From the NCBI GenBank assembly GCA_002359635.1, contig DENJ01000099.1, forward strand, positions 1,634 to 27,082: a stretch of 25,449 nucleotides of DNA, read 5' to 3'. This document shows positions 1-7,043 of the stretch, piece after piece (the first letter of the stretch is position 1; the number at the start of each line of letters is the position of its first letter). The notes under the pieces were generated by a model. It was not told the origin of the DNA. It saw only the letters and a program-made list of their open reading frames with translations, and searched no databases. The position numbers and the translations under genes were made by a program. Source of the stretch: Burkholderiales bacterium UBA2647 (GTDB lineage Bacteria; Pseudomonadota; Gammaproteobacteria; Burkholderiales; Burkholderiaceae_E).

Positions 1-41
1 TGACCTTATCAAGCGCCAAGGACATCCCAAGGAGCGACGTG

Positions 42-1118
42 ATGGCTGATCTTTTCGAAAATCCAATGGGTCTGTGCGGTTTTGAGTTTGTCGAGTTTGC
101 TTCGCTAAAGGCCAATGTGCTCGAACCGCTCTTTGAAACCATGGGATTCTCGCCCGTTGCCAAGCACCGCTCAAAAGATGTGACCCTTTACCGTCAGGGA
201 AACATCAATTTCATCGTCAACCGAGAACCCAAAAGTCTTGCGAGCTACTTTGCAGCCGAACATGGGCCAAGCGCTTGTGGTCTGGCGTTTCGGGTGAAGG
301 ATTCCCACCAGGCTTATGCCTACGCGCTTGAGCACGGTGCCCAACCGATCGATATACCTACCGGACCGATGGAATTGCGGCTGCCTGCGATTAAGGGAAT
401 CGGCGGCGCACCACTCTATTTAATTGACCGTTTTGATGAAGGTAGAAGTATCTACGATATCGATTTTGATTTTATTGAGGGTGCCGATCGTCAGCCCTTA
501 GGTCATGGATTCAAGTTGATCGACCACCTCACCCACAATGTTTATAAAGGTCGTATGGCGTATTGGAGCGGGTTTTACGAAAGGATTTTCAACTTTAAAG
601 AAATCCGCAGCTTCGACATCAAAGGTGAGTACACAGGCTTGACAAGCCGAGCATTGACGGCGCCCGATGGCCTCATTCGAATCCCACTGAACGAAGAAGC
701 CGGCCAAGCAGGCGGTCAGATTGAAGAGTTCCTCTTGGCTTTCAACGGCGAAGGCATTCAACACATCGCGCTACAAACAGACGATCTGCTAGCGAGCGTT
801 GACCGACTAAGAGAAGCAGGCATTCCGTTGATGGCAGCACCGAATCATAGCTACTACGACATGCTAGAAGAGCGCCTTCCCGGACACGCTGAGCCAACAT
901 CGGAGCTGCAGTCTCGTGGCATTCTCCTTGATGGGTCTACGGCAAATGGTGATAAGCGCTTACTGCTACAAATCTTTAGCCAACCGCTGCTTGGTCCTGT
1001 ATTTTTTGAATTTATCCAGCGAAAAGCGGACGAAGGCTTCGGCGAAGGTAACTTCAAGGCCTTATTTGATTCGCTTGAGCGCGACCAAATCCGCCGCGGC
1101 ACCCTGCAGATCGACTGA
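42..1118 (+). CDS. hppD: 4-hydroxyphenylpyruvate dioxygenase
   Basis: This Fe(II) enzyme converts 4-hydroxyphenylpyruvate to homogentisate in tyrosine breakdown, in the cytoplasm. The 358-residue length is normal for a bacterial HPPD, with two vicinal-oxygen-chelate halves. The expected iron ligands are visible: His in IDHLTHNV (about 162), His in GIQHIALQTDD (about 241) and Glu in FFEFIQRK (about 323), followed by the typical C-terminal block GFGEGNFKALFDSLERDQ. ATG at 42 is preferred because AAGGAG lies at 29-34; a GTG at 39 directly before it is in frame but too close to that site. No other tyrosine-pathway gene is visible; the upstream neighbour is outside the window and the downstream Bug gene is convergent. 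Identification is very secure. Confidence 0.97.
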   Translation: MADLFENPMGLCGFEFVEFASLKANVLEPLFETMGFSPVAKHRSKDVTLYRQGNINFIVNREPKSLASYFAAEHGPSACGLAFRVKDSHQAYAYALEHGAQPIDIPTGPMELRLPAIKGIGGAPLYLIDRFDEGRSIYDIDFDFIEGADRQPLGHGFKLIDHLTHNVYKGRMAYWSGFYERIFNFKEIRSFDIKGEYTGLTSRALTAPDGLIRIPLNEEAGQAGGQIEEFLLAFNGEGIQHIALQTDDLLASVDRLREAGIPLMAAPNHSYYDMLEERLPGHAEPTSELQSRGILLDGSTANGDKRLLLQIFSQPLLGPVFFEFIQRKADEGFGEGNFKALFDSLERDQIRRGTLQID

Positions 1119-1147
1119 TAAAAACAGTCTACTGATCAGACCAGTCA
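1114..1147. repeat. imperfect 17-bp tandem duplication across the hppD stop
   Basis: Units ACTGATAAAAACAGTCT (1114-1130) and ACTGATCAGACCAGTCA (1131-1147) share 13 of 17 positions. The first unit contains the hppD TGA (1116-1118). The second contains the palindrome CTGATCAG. It is one of several tandem duplications in this window that sit on gene ends. Confidence 0.5.
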
Positions 1148-1195
1148 AATAAATAGAGCAACCTAGCGGCCAAGACCCTCAAGCCCTGCGTGAAC

Positions 1196-2170
1196 TTACT
1201 CTGGTTCGATGCGAGCTTCCTTGATCGCCTTAGCCCATTTCAGGGTCTCACGACGCGTGCGGTCGGCCAGTGCTTCGGGCGATCCAGGGTCTGTCTCAAA
1301 GCCCAGCCCGGAAAACCGGGCAAGTATGTCCTTGTCATTTGCAGCGAGGTTAGCAGCCCTGTTAAGTTGTGCAATCACCGAGGGTGGCGTCCCAGCGGGT
1401 GCGTAAATCGCAAAAAAAGCAATCAGCTCATAGTCTTTAATGCCGAGCGCTTCATTCACCGTGGGCAATTCGGGGACAGCTTTTGATCGCGTGGTCGAGG
1501 TAACGGCCAGGCCACGGACCTTACCAGCTTTGACTTGAGGCAGCATGACTGCGAAGTCTGCGGTGAATAAACTCACCTGCCCGCCGATGAGATCTGCAAT
1601 GGCGCCAGGACTGCTCTTATAGGGAACCATCGTCATCTGAATGCCGGCCATGCTCATGAGCATTTCGGTGGAAACCCGCTGTGAGGTGCTCGCGCTTGCG
1701 TAGTTAAGCTCATTGGGTTTTGCCTTTGCAAATGCAACGAACTCTTTTAGTGTTCTAGATGTGATATCGATATTGATTGCAACAATCAGGGGTACCTGCC
1801 CAAGAAAAGCCACAGGGGCAAATGCGGTATCTTGGTCGTAAGGCAGTCGCTTCATCAAGCTCTTCAGCGCCGCATTGGTGCTGTTCGTGCCGATCAAAAT
1901 CGTATAGCCATCTGGTGCGGCCTTTGCAACGCTATCTGCACCAAGCATGCCATTGGCCCCCGGCTTGTTTTCGACAACAAAGGTTTGGCCAAGGGTTTCT
2001 GCCATCTTGGCTGTGAAGGCCCTTGCAACCTGATCGGTGGCACTACCCGGCGCAAAGGGAACCACGGCCCGCACAGACTTTACCGGATAATTAGCTGGCT
2101 GCGCCTGGACAAGGTTTGCAGCCGCACCCAATACGATTGCCAGGGAAAGAAAGATCGAGAACTTATTCAT
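1196..2170 (-). CDS. Bug-family (TctC-like) tripartite tricarboxylate transporter substrate-binding protein
   Basis: A periplasmic solute-binding protein that would capture an organic acid or related small molecule and hand it to a TctAB-type membrane complex; the ligand cannot be told from sequence. It has a 324-residue length typical of the family. An N-terminal hydrophobic Sec signal peptide ends near residue 23 (VQA before QPANYP). Family blocks follow: VPFAPGSATDQVAR, VVENKPGANGMLGAD, APDGYTILIG near residues 35-95, and MVPYKSSPGAIADLIGGQV in the middle. ATG at 2170 is the only start that keeps the signal peptide; no strong ribosome-binding site is visible. No permease gene adjoins it, so it is an orphan binding protein. 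It is convergent with hppD and divergent from the next Bug gene. Confidence 0.9.
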   Translation of the reverse strand: MNKFSIFLSLAIVLGAAANLVQAQPANYPVKSVRAVVPFAPGSATDQVARAFTAKMAETLGQTFVVENKPGANGMLGADSVAKAAPDGYTILIGTNSTNAALKSLMKRLPYDQDTAFAPVAFLGQVPLIVAINIDITSRTLKEFVAFAKAKPNELNYASASTSQRVSTEMLMSMAGIQMTMVPYKSSPGAIADLIGGQVSLFTADFAVMLPQVKAGKVRGLAVTSTTRSKAVPELPTVNEALGIKDYELIAFFAIYAPAGTPPSVIAQLNRAANLAANDKDILARFSGLGFETDPGSPEALADRTRRETLKWAKAIKEARIEPE

Positions 2171-2202
2171 AAAAAATCTGTGGTTCGTTAAGCGGTTAAA
2201 GG

Positions 2203-2229
2203 GACTTCGAAAGACTTCGAAAGACTTCG
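2203..2229. repeat. 10-bp tandem repeat, about 2.7 copies
   Basis: GACTTCGAAA is repeated head to tail at 2203-2212 and 2213-2222, then partially as GACTTCG to 2229. It lies about 35 bases upstream of the start of the leftward Bug gene, so it may fall in that gene's promoter or leader. Confidence 0.75.
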
Positions 2230-2304
2230 GTATGCGATGATTTGAATGGCAAAGCTCTAAAAAATTACCAAAACCAAAACCACATCAGTTTCCGTGCGTG
2301 TATA

Positions 2305-2358
2305 AGCATAACCCTTTATCAAAGTCATGTGATTGAGCGCACCGCGGCAGGTTATGCT
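2305..2358. repeat. 9-bp inverted repeat with wide spacing
   Basis: AGCATAACC (2305-2313) and GGTTATGCT (2350-2358) are perfect reverse complements 36 bases apart, between two divergent Bug genes. It could be a pair of regulator half-sites that loop, or chance; no regulator gene is adjacent. Confidence 0.4.
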
Positions 2359-2369
2359 GACCGGGACCC

Positions 2370-2445
2370 GAACCTTAGACTTGGTCATGAGCCCTAGACC
2401 TAGTCACGAGCCCTAGACCTGGTCCCGATCCCTACGGCTGGTCCT
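2370..2445. repeat. degenerate 19-bp tandem array, four units
   Basis: Four consecutive 19-base units begin at 2370, 2389, 2408 and 2427. The clearest pair is GAGCCCTAGACCTAGTCAC and GAGCCCTAGACCTGGTCCC. A partial fifth unit (GAACCTT) follows at 2447. The array ends about 40 bases before the ribosome-binding site of the rightward Bug gene, so it may be inside its 5' untranslated leader. Confidence 0.75.
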
Positions 2446-2496
2446 TGAACCTTGATTGTTGCGACACATCCTCCCATACACTTTTTGGAGCTTGCC

Positions 2497-3465
2497 ATGA
2501 AATCACGTCGCCTCGTTTTACAGGGATTATCAGCAGCGGCCCTGTTGCCACTTCGCGCTCAATCTCAGAGCTTTCCCGCCAGACCGATTCGTTTTGTGAT
2601 GCCCTATGCGCCAGGCGGAAGTTCGGAGATTCTCGCTCGACCGATTGCGCAGGAACTCACCCGCAATCTCGGGCAATCGGTATTCATCGACTTCAAGCCC
2701 GGCGGCGGGACAACCATCGGCGCTGATTACGTTGCAAAGTCGGCGCCCGATGGCCATACCCTGGTCATGATGCTCTCAGCGCACGCGATCAACGCCACAC
2801 TCATGCCGAAGCTGCCTTATGACACGGTCAAAGACTTTTCGCCCGTCACGATTGCGGCAACGCTGCCTCTGGTCGTGGTTGTTCCAGCGCAATCGCCCAT
2901 CAGGACCTTTCAGGAGTTAATTAGCACCGCACGGGCGCAACCCGGTAAGCTCACGTTTGCATCGGCCGGGCCGGGCAATACGAGTCACTTATCGGTTGAG
3001 TTCCTCAAGTCGAAGCTGGGTCTTGATATGATCCACGTCCCCTATAAGGGGAGTGGCCCGGCCATCATTGGATTACTCGGTGGCGAGGTTAACTTTATGT
3101 TTGACTCATTATCCTCATCGTTACCGCAAATCAAGGCGGGCAAATTTCGAGCCTTGGCAATGGCTTCGGCACGTCGATCAAGAATCCTGCCTGAGGTACC
3201 GACCGTGATTGAATCAGGCGTCCCAGAGTTTGATGTCTCGGTGTGGTACAGCATCCTGGCGGCTGCAAATACGCCGCCACAGATCATTCAACGCCTTCAC
3301 AGTGAGTTGATCCGCGTGCTTCGAAATAACGAGGTAAAGGAGAAAATTGAAAGTTATGGCTATGATATCGTTGCGAACAGCCCCTCTGAGGCCGATGGCT
3401 TTATTCGATCAGAAATCGTGAGATGGGCAAAAGTAGTCCGTGATTCGGGCGCCACCATCAATTAG
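2497..3465 (+). CDS. Bug-family (TctC-like) solute-binding protein with twin-arginine-like signal
   Basis: A second periplasmic Bug protein, about 322 residues. ATG at 2497 is chosen rather than an in-frame start 15 codons upstream, because GGAG lies at 2487-2490 with a 6-base spacer and the protein then begins with a clean signal peptide, MKSRRLVLQGLSAAALLP. The SRRLVLQG stretch resembles a twin-arginine motif. Family blocks are present: VMPYAPGGSSEILARP, VFIDFKPGGGTTIGADYVA, APDGHTLVMM and HVPYKGSGPAIIGLLGGEV. The ligand is unknown. No tctA or tctB gene follows; the next gene starts 3 bases after the stop and encodes an unrelated secreted protein, so co-transcription is likely but a functional link is not evident. 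Confidence 0.9.
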   Translation: MKSRRLVLQGLSAAALLPLRAQSQSFPARPIRFVMPYAPGGSSEILARPIAQELTRNLGQSVFIDFKPGGGTTIGADYVAKSAPDGHTLVMMLSAHAINATLMPKLPYDTVKDFSPVTIAATLPLVVVVPAQSPIRTFQELISTARAQPGKLTFASAGPGNTSHLSVEFLKSKLGLDMIHVPYKGSGPAIIGLLGGEVNFMFDSLSSSLPQIKAGKFRALAMASARRSRILPEVPTVIESGVPEFDVSVWYSILAAANTPPQIIQRLHSELIRVLRNNEVKEKIESYGYDIVANSPSEADGFIRSEIVRWAKVVRDSGATIN

Positions 3466-3468
3466 TGA

Positions 3469-4080
3469 ATGGTCAGTCAAGCACAAAGCACCATGATGCC
3501 GAATTTAGGATTATGCATTCGACTCTGGATTCTTATCGTAACAATACCGATATGTTTTGCAACACAGGATGTGTTTGCATCAAGCCATAAATCCAAAAAA
3601 ACCCATCGCCAACAAAAGCCGCTTTTAAGCCAGAAAAAGCCCAAGCCAAGCATCAGCGCCGTTTTCGATCGTATCTGTCAATCAAAGATAAGATTCCCGA
3701 AGATCGTGATGCAACAAGTGATTCTCGAGACAGGCTGGCTCAAAAGCGAACATCTGATGTCGAAAAATAATTTGTTTGGATTCCGTACGAAGCAATACCT
3801 TAGCTTCAAGGACTGGGAGTCAAGTGTTGAGCACTACAAGGCCTGGCAGTTCAAGAGATTGCGTGAAGACGACAGGGATTACTATAAAGTTTTAGAGCGC
3901 ATTCGATATGGTGCTCCAGGATACGTGGCCCACCTCAAAAAGATCAATTGGTCTCAGGACTGCGATTCGAGCCTTGTTTCGTCTGACGAACACGGCTCGG
4001 ATAGCGCTTCCAATACCATCATGGCAGAGGCCTTCAATCCCGGCGATGCGGAAAAAAAAGTTGAGTCAGCGGATCAATAA
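3469..4080 (+). CDS. secreted glucosaminidase-family protein (peptidoglycan hydrolase-like)
   Basis: Probably an N-acetylglucosaminidase-type murein hydrolase (the family that includes the FlgJ C-terminal domain and Bax). The signature QQVILETGWLKSEHLMSKNN, then LFGFR, at residues 82-106 matches the family block around the catalytic Glu (E87 here). A following SVEHYKAWQFKRLR ... YYKVLERIRYGAPGYVAHLKKI segment matches the rest of the fold. Residues 14-38 form a hydrophobic export signal, then a Lys/Gln-rich linker to about residue 60. The domain is small and the acidic C-terminal tail (from about 165) is not recognised. The start is uncertain: ATG 3469 lies 3 bases after the Bug stop, while ATG 3493 or 3496 would shorten the N-terminus; none has a good ribosome-binding site. 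Confidence 0.75.
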   Translation: MVSQAQSTMMPNLGLCIRLWILIVTIPICFATQDVFASSHKSKKTHRQQKPLLSQKKPKPSISAVFDRICQSKIRFPKIVMQQVILETGWLKSEHLMSKNNLFGFRTKQYLSFKDWESSVEHYKAWQFKRLREDDRDYYKVLERIRYGAPGYVAHLKKINWSQDCDSSLVSSDEHGSDSASNTIMAEAFNPGDAEKKVESADQ

Positions 4081-4086
4081 ATTGCT

Positions 4087-4734
4087 ATGACAGGCAGGCC
4101 CAGCTCACGGCAAAAGAGCTGGCTAAAGCGCTACATCGACAAGCTCATGGTTTGGCTAATGATCCATGGCCAACAACCCTATGCGATTTGCTTCTTGGCT
4201 GCCTTAGCAATGCTGGACGCTGTGCTACCGGTGATGCCAGCTGAATTTCTGGCGCTTTCTTTGATGATTCTTCAACCACACCGGGGATTCATCATCGCGA
4301 TTTCCTTTGCCTGCGCTGCTGCTGCCAGCGCGGGTCTGCTTGCGACACTGGTGACTGGGATAGCTCAACAGACTGAACTGGCGGCATGGTTAGAAAAGGA
4401 GCGCCAGGCAGCGGCTTGGGCCCAGGCCATGTCTTTGATTAAAGACTGGGGAGGCCCAGCCCTAGCGCTTGCCGCAATTTTTCCAGACAGCCCACGGACC
4501 TCGGTGGCTGCTGCAGCACTCGGCGGGCTTTCGCTGCTATCGATCAGCAGCTTCGTGCTCGCAGGAAAATTACTCCCGTACCTCCTTTTAGCACTTGCGG
4601 TTCGCTACCTGCCCGGCAAGAGACCGGCTGCAAAACGAGCGCCATGGCGCTGGGCGCGCCGCATTCATCGTGCCGCACGCCGTTTTGCTGCTTTGCGACG
4701 ATGGGTCGAGCGACAGGCGACTACGAAATCTTGA
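4087..4734 (+). CDS. putative VTT/DedA-like (YqaA-type) inner-membrane protein
   Basis: An integral membrane protein with about four to five hydrophobic segments: residues 33-62, 66-92, 125-142 and 145-173. The order of elements, a PVMPAEFLALSLMIL block early, then DWGGPALALAAIFPDSPRTSVAAAALGG and a hydrophobic hairpin, resembles the VTT (SNARE-associated, DedA/YqaA) fold, whose members are linked to lipid scrambling and membrane homeostasis. The C-terminal 40 residues are strongly Arg-rich and presumably cytoplasmic. The gene starts 6 bases after the glucosaminidase stop, suggesting one transcript with it. No clear ribosome-binding site is seen before ATG 4087. The family assignment rests on motif shape only. 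Confidence 0.55.
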   Translation: MTGRPSSRQKSWLKRYIDKLMVWLMIHGQQPYAICFLAALAMLDAVLPVMPAEFLALSLMILQPHRGFIIAISFACAAAASAGLLATLVTGIAQQTELAAWLEKERQAAAWAQAMSLIKDWGGPALALAAIFPDSPRTSVAAAALGGLSLLSISSFVLAGKLLPYLLLALAVRYLPGKRPAAKRAPWRWARRIHRAARRFAALRRWVERQATTKS

Positions 4735-4809
4735 AGCCCTACTAAACGTGTTAACAAACCACCATCGAGTCTGACAGGGAGGCGTTTCACGGCATGTAGG
4801 AAGCTCGAT

Positions 4810-4833
4810 CCTGCCTCTATTCCTGCCTCTATG
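4810..4833. repeat. 12-bp tandem duplication abutting the BLUF gene stop
   Basis: CCTGCCTCTATT (4810-4821) is followed by CCTGCCTCTATG (4822-4833), 11 of 12 identical. The next base, 4834, is the end of the leftward BLUF gene's stop codon, so the duplication lies exactly at that gene's 3' end. Confidence 0.8.
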
Positions 4834-5454
4834 TTACCGGCTGCGAAGGGTATCAACCATGCGCCGGCAAAGTTGAAGATGGCGATCCTTGAGCACGCCT
4901 TCTGCAGCGGCCTCGATCACCGACTCAATCAACAAGAGTGCTTGTTCATTGCGCTGCCGGGCAGAAATCAGGGCAGCTCGCAGTTCGCCAATAAATTGAT
5001 CCCTTGCATCGATCTCTCGAATCAGAGGATCCCAGTGAAGCGAGCGATGGCGCTGCAACAAATTCTCCACCACGCTAGGATGGGCGCTCAAAAATTCGGG
5101 ATTGAAATCATCGAGCTGAAAGGCCCTTAATGCCGGGACCTCCTGAAGCGCAGTCTCCGTAAGTCGTTCAAATCCCATGCTCCACTGCTTGTAAACCCGC
5201 TCATCGATCGGCTCACGTTTGATCACTTGAAAGTCCTGATGGCGAGGGTCGCGCTCGATTTTTTCAAGGAGCAGCTCAACCTTGTGCGTATCGCCTTCGA
5301 GCGTTTGCAAAAATGTACCGTTAGCGTAGACAAGCATGCCGGTCACACCAAGGCTTGGGTTGTTGTGCTTGCAATGCTCCAAAAGATCGATCAAGGCACC
5401 TGCGCTAAAGGGCTCTGTCTCGCGGCTGAGATAAGTCACGCGCAGCACGCTCAT
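4834..5454 (-). CDS. BLUF-domain blue-light sensor protein
   Basis: A cytoplasmic flavin (FAD)-binding blue-light photoreceptor. The BLUF domain fills residues 1-95 and the photochemical residues align with AppA at the expected spacing: Tyr8 (VTYLS), Asn32 (HNNPSLGVTGML), Gln50 (FLQTLEG), Trp91 and Met93 (KQWSMGF), equivalent to AppA Tyr21, Asn45, Gln63, Trp104 and Met106. Residues 100-206 are a helical extension with no recognised output domain (no EAL, GGDEF or cyclase), so this is a short BLUF protein that probably signals by protein-protein contact. Its ATG overlaps the stop of the 60-residue gene upstream (ATGA-type), implying translational coupling. A MerR-type regulator is divergent next to it, as in the E. 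coli BluF-BluR system. Confidence 0.93.
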   Translation of the reverse strand: MSVLRVTYLSRETEPFSAGALIDLLEHCKHNNPSLGVTGMLVYANGTFLQTLEGDTHKVELLLEKIERDPRHQDFQVIKREPIDERVYKQWSMGFERLTETALQEVPALRAFQLDDFNPEFLSAHPSVVENLLQRHRSLHWDPLIREIDARDQFIGELRAALISARQRNEQALLLIESVIEAAAEGVLKDRHLQLCRRMVDTLRSR

Positions 5455-5633
5455 TGCCCCGCTTTCTGTTGTGTTTCTTTAGGTACAAGGCCAAGGTCAG
5501 CTGGCCTTAGGCGCTCCGCAAGGAGTGCTTCAACCCGACGCGCCGCTTCCTCGCGCTCATGGTCGGTGAGTTCGTGGCAGCGCGACTCGCGCTCGGGATG
5601 CCGCATGGCGTGGAAAAGGTCTCGAAACTTCAT
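5451..5633 (-). CDS. small 60-residue protein coupled to the BLUF gene
   Basis: Unrecognised. The protein is charged and mostly helical (TDHEREEAARRVEALLAERL in the middle) with no membrane segment or signal. It is judged real because its stop overlaps the BLUF start by 4 bases and a purine-rich stretch (GAGAGGGGAAAG on the coding strand) lies just before its ATG at 5633. It is the first gene of the BLUF transcript, transcribed away from the MerR gene. A role as a partner or adaptor of the BLUF protein is a guess from position only. The first His (HAMRHPERESRCHE) region has His and Cys residues but no clear metal site. Confidence 0.6.
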   Translation of the reverse strand: MKFRDLFHAMRHPERESRCHELTDHEREEAARRVEALLAERLRPADLGLVPKETQQKAGQ

Positions 5634-5868
5634 GGCTTTCCCCTCTCGGGTGGATTTGCAACTTTGAACTTAGCGAAACGATGGTTGCAAGCCGGTGAAT
5701 CCCAAGCGATTCGCTCGACCTTAAGGGTTAATCGATGCCCCTTCCCTTCGTTATTATTTTAGTATCACATTGACATGCATCGCTGCCGTGAAATCGTGGA
5801 CGATCTGAAGATCGCCGGGTATAAGGGCGATTGTTGTTCGCTTAAACTTAGACAAAACCGATACAAAA
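5634..5868. promoter_or_regulatory. divergent BLUF/MerR control region
   Basis: This 235-base gap separates the leftward BLUF pair from the rightward MerR gene and must carry both promoters. A perfect palindrome with a 2-base centre, CGATCTGAAGATCG, lies at 5801-5814, about 55 bases before the MerR start, and is a candidate operator for that regulator. A shorter palindrome, AGCGATTCGCT, is at 5705-5715. On the minus strand TGTGATACT (5761-5769 read in reverse) resembles an extended -10 element for the BLUF transcript; this assignment is weak. Confidence 0.45.
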
Positions 5869-6903
5869 ATGGCTTTCACGATGAGACCTCAGCCACAACG
5901 CAGCTTAGATGCTGTCCCGAGCGAAGATGCCACATTGCGTATTGCTGCGCTATCGCGACTTAGCGGCATTCCAAGCCCTACCTTAAGGGCTTGGGAGCGC
6001 CGCTACGCTGCCTTCAAGCCTGTTAAGACAGTCAGCGGTCAGCGGCTTTACGCCAGAAGCGATGCCTCGCGTGCGGTCTTGATTCGTCAATTGGCGGACC
6101 AGGGTTTTTCGCTTCAACAGCTTGCAAGCTGCGAGCTTAATGAACTCTTGAGGCTCAAGGACGCAAGTCAAGACAGTACATCTGACCGCGCAAGCAAGAA
6201 CTTGGCCTCGCACCGCAAACGAAGCAAACCAGATCGCGTCCAAGCCGATCAAGCCAGTAAGGCGCTGATTATCGGCGAATCCTTGGCGCTTCGACTACTG
6301 CAGGAGAAAAACCAGGCAAAGCTTCAATCGCTCGGTCTTACGCTCGAGGTCGGCGATCAGTTGCCAAAACCGCAGGCTTTGAAAGCGGCCTCGATGGCCT
6401 TGCTGCTCATCGAGGTGGTTTCTTTGCTTGAGCACCATGGGCAATCGATGTTGGCACTGAGGGCAAGCATCGCGCCGAAACCATTGATCATCTGCTACCG
6501 ATTCGGTGCGGCCCACATTGCTGGTTTGCTGCGACACGCAGGAATCACGGTTTTGAGAGAACCGATTGAAGACGATCAGCTCATCGCTGCCATGGCGAAG
6601 GCCCGCCAGCCGATCCACCAACCGTCAGATGAGGTTTTTCTGCCGAGTCCGCCTCGCTACAGCATTGGAAAAATCAGAGAGATTGCGCAAAGCATGCCTG
6701 CGACCGCTTGCGAGTGTCCGCGGCATGTTTCGGAAATTCTTGAACAGCTGCTCGCTTTTGAAGACTACAGCCAGCAATGCTTGAGCAATGGCGTTAAAGA
6801 CCTTGCGCTGCATGCTGAGTTAGTGAGGTTCACAGCCATCGCGCGGGCTCAGTTTGAAGATGCCTTGGAAGCAGTGGCGCGTCATGAGGGGCTGGGCCTG
6901 TAG
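5869..6903 (+). CDS. MerR-family transcriptional regulator with B12-domain-like C-terminal half
   Basis: The N-terminus is a MerR winged helix (residues 22-90): LRIAALSRLSGIPSPTLRAW, then ERRY, VSGQRLYARSDASR and LIRQLADQGFSLQQL. After a charged linker (about 95-130) comes a Rossmann-like segment (about 131-250: KALIIGESLALRLL, ASMALLLIEVV, KPLIICYRF, AGITVLREPIEDDQLIAAM). This layout matches the MlrA/BluR/CarH group, but I see no cobalamin-ligand motif of the DxHxxG type, so it resembles BluR and MlrA more than the B12-dependent CarH. Divergence from a BLUF gene suggests its DNA binding is relieved or altered by the light-activated BLUF protein. Start ATG 5869 has no clear ribosome-binding site; ATG 5881 is an alternative. 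Confidence 0.85.
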   Translation: MAFTMRPQPQRSLDAVPSEDATLRIAALSRLSGIPSPTLRAWERRYAAFKPVKTVSGQRLYARSDASRAVLIRQLADQGFSLQQLASCELNELLRLKDASQDSTSDRASKNLASHRKRSKPDRVQADQASKALIIGESLALRLLQEKNQAKLQSLGLTLEVGDQLPKPQALKAASMALLLIEVVSLLEHHGQSMLALRASIAPKPLIICYRFGAAHIAGLLRHAGITVLREPIEDDQLIAAMAKARQPIHQPSDEVFLPSPPRYSIGKIREIAQSMPATACECPRHVSEILEQLLAFEDYSQQCLSNGVKDLALHAELVRFTAIARAQFEDALEAVARHEGLGL

Positions 6904-6927
6904 TATACGGTCACCGGGAAAATTTTT

Positions 6928-6956
6928 GCATCAGTTTTGCATAGAAACACTGATGC
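6928..6956. repeat. 8-bp inverted repeat downstream of the MerR gene
   Basis: GCATCAGT (6928-6935) and ACTGATGC (6949-6956) form a perfect 8-bp stem with a 13-base loop, 25 bases after the MerR stop. There is no T-run on the 3' side, so it is not a standard terminator on the plus strand. Its right arm overlaps the FNR-like site. Confidence 0.45.
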
Positions 6957-6963
6957 GCATCAA
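6950..6963. promoter_or_regulatory. FNR/ANR-like binding site upstream of the HPF-like gene
   Basis: CTGATGCGCATCAA matches the FNR/ANR consensus TTGAT-N4-ATCAA at 9 of 10 specified positions. It is centred about 87 bases before the start of the downstream HPF-like gene, a spacing compatible with activation from a start point near 7000, although no good -10 is seen there. If real, it ties ribosome hibernation to oxygen limitation. Confidence 0.4.
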
Positions 6964-7043
6964 AGGGTGTTTTCAGTGATCTCAGGCGATGAGGCGTAGT
7001 CTTTGAATGTCCTGAAATCCCTGCTTCATCATTGGAGCGCATC

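Larger units (their letters stand above)
2171..2496. other. intergenic region between divergent Bug genes
   Basis: This 326-base stretch shows no convincing gene. It must hold the promoters of the two divergent binding-protein genes, although I could not place clear -35/-10 pairs. It contains a 10-bp tandem repeat (2203-2229), a widely spaced perfect 9-bp inverted repeat (2305-2313 with 2350-2358) and a degenerate 19-bp tandem array (2370-2445). Confidence 0.6.

Noticed and set aside
1..41. End of an upstream gene at the left edge
   Set aside because: Only about 30 bases precede the hppD ribosome-binding site; a TGA at 1-3 could be a stop codon but nothing supports a specific gene.
2370..2445. 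Reading the 19-bp array as a CRISPR
   Set aside because: The units are contiguous with no unique spacers, are too short and there are no cas genes.
5227..5667. A 146-residue plus-strand frame opposite the BLUF gene
   Set aside because: It is antisense to a clear BLUF domain and has Arg/Ser/Cys-rich shadow composition.
5869..6903. Reading the MerR protein as a cobalamin-based photoreceptor (CarH/LitR)
   Set aside because: No DxHxxG-type cobalamin motif is seen in the C-terminal half, and a BLUF photoreceptor is encoded next door.
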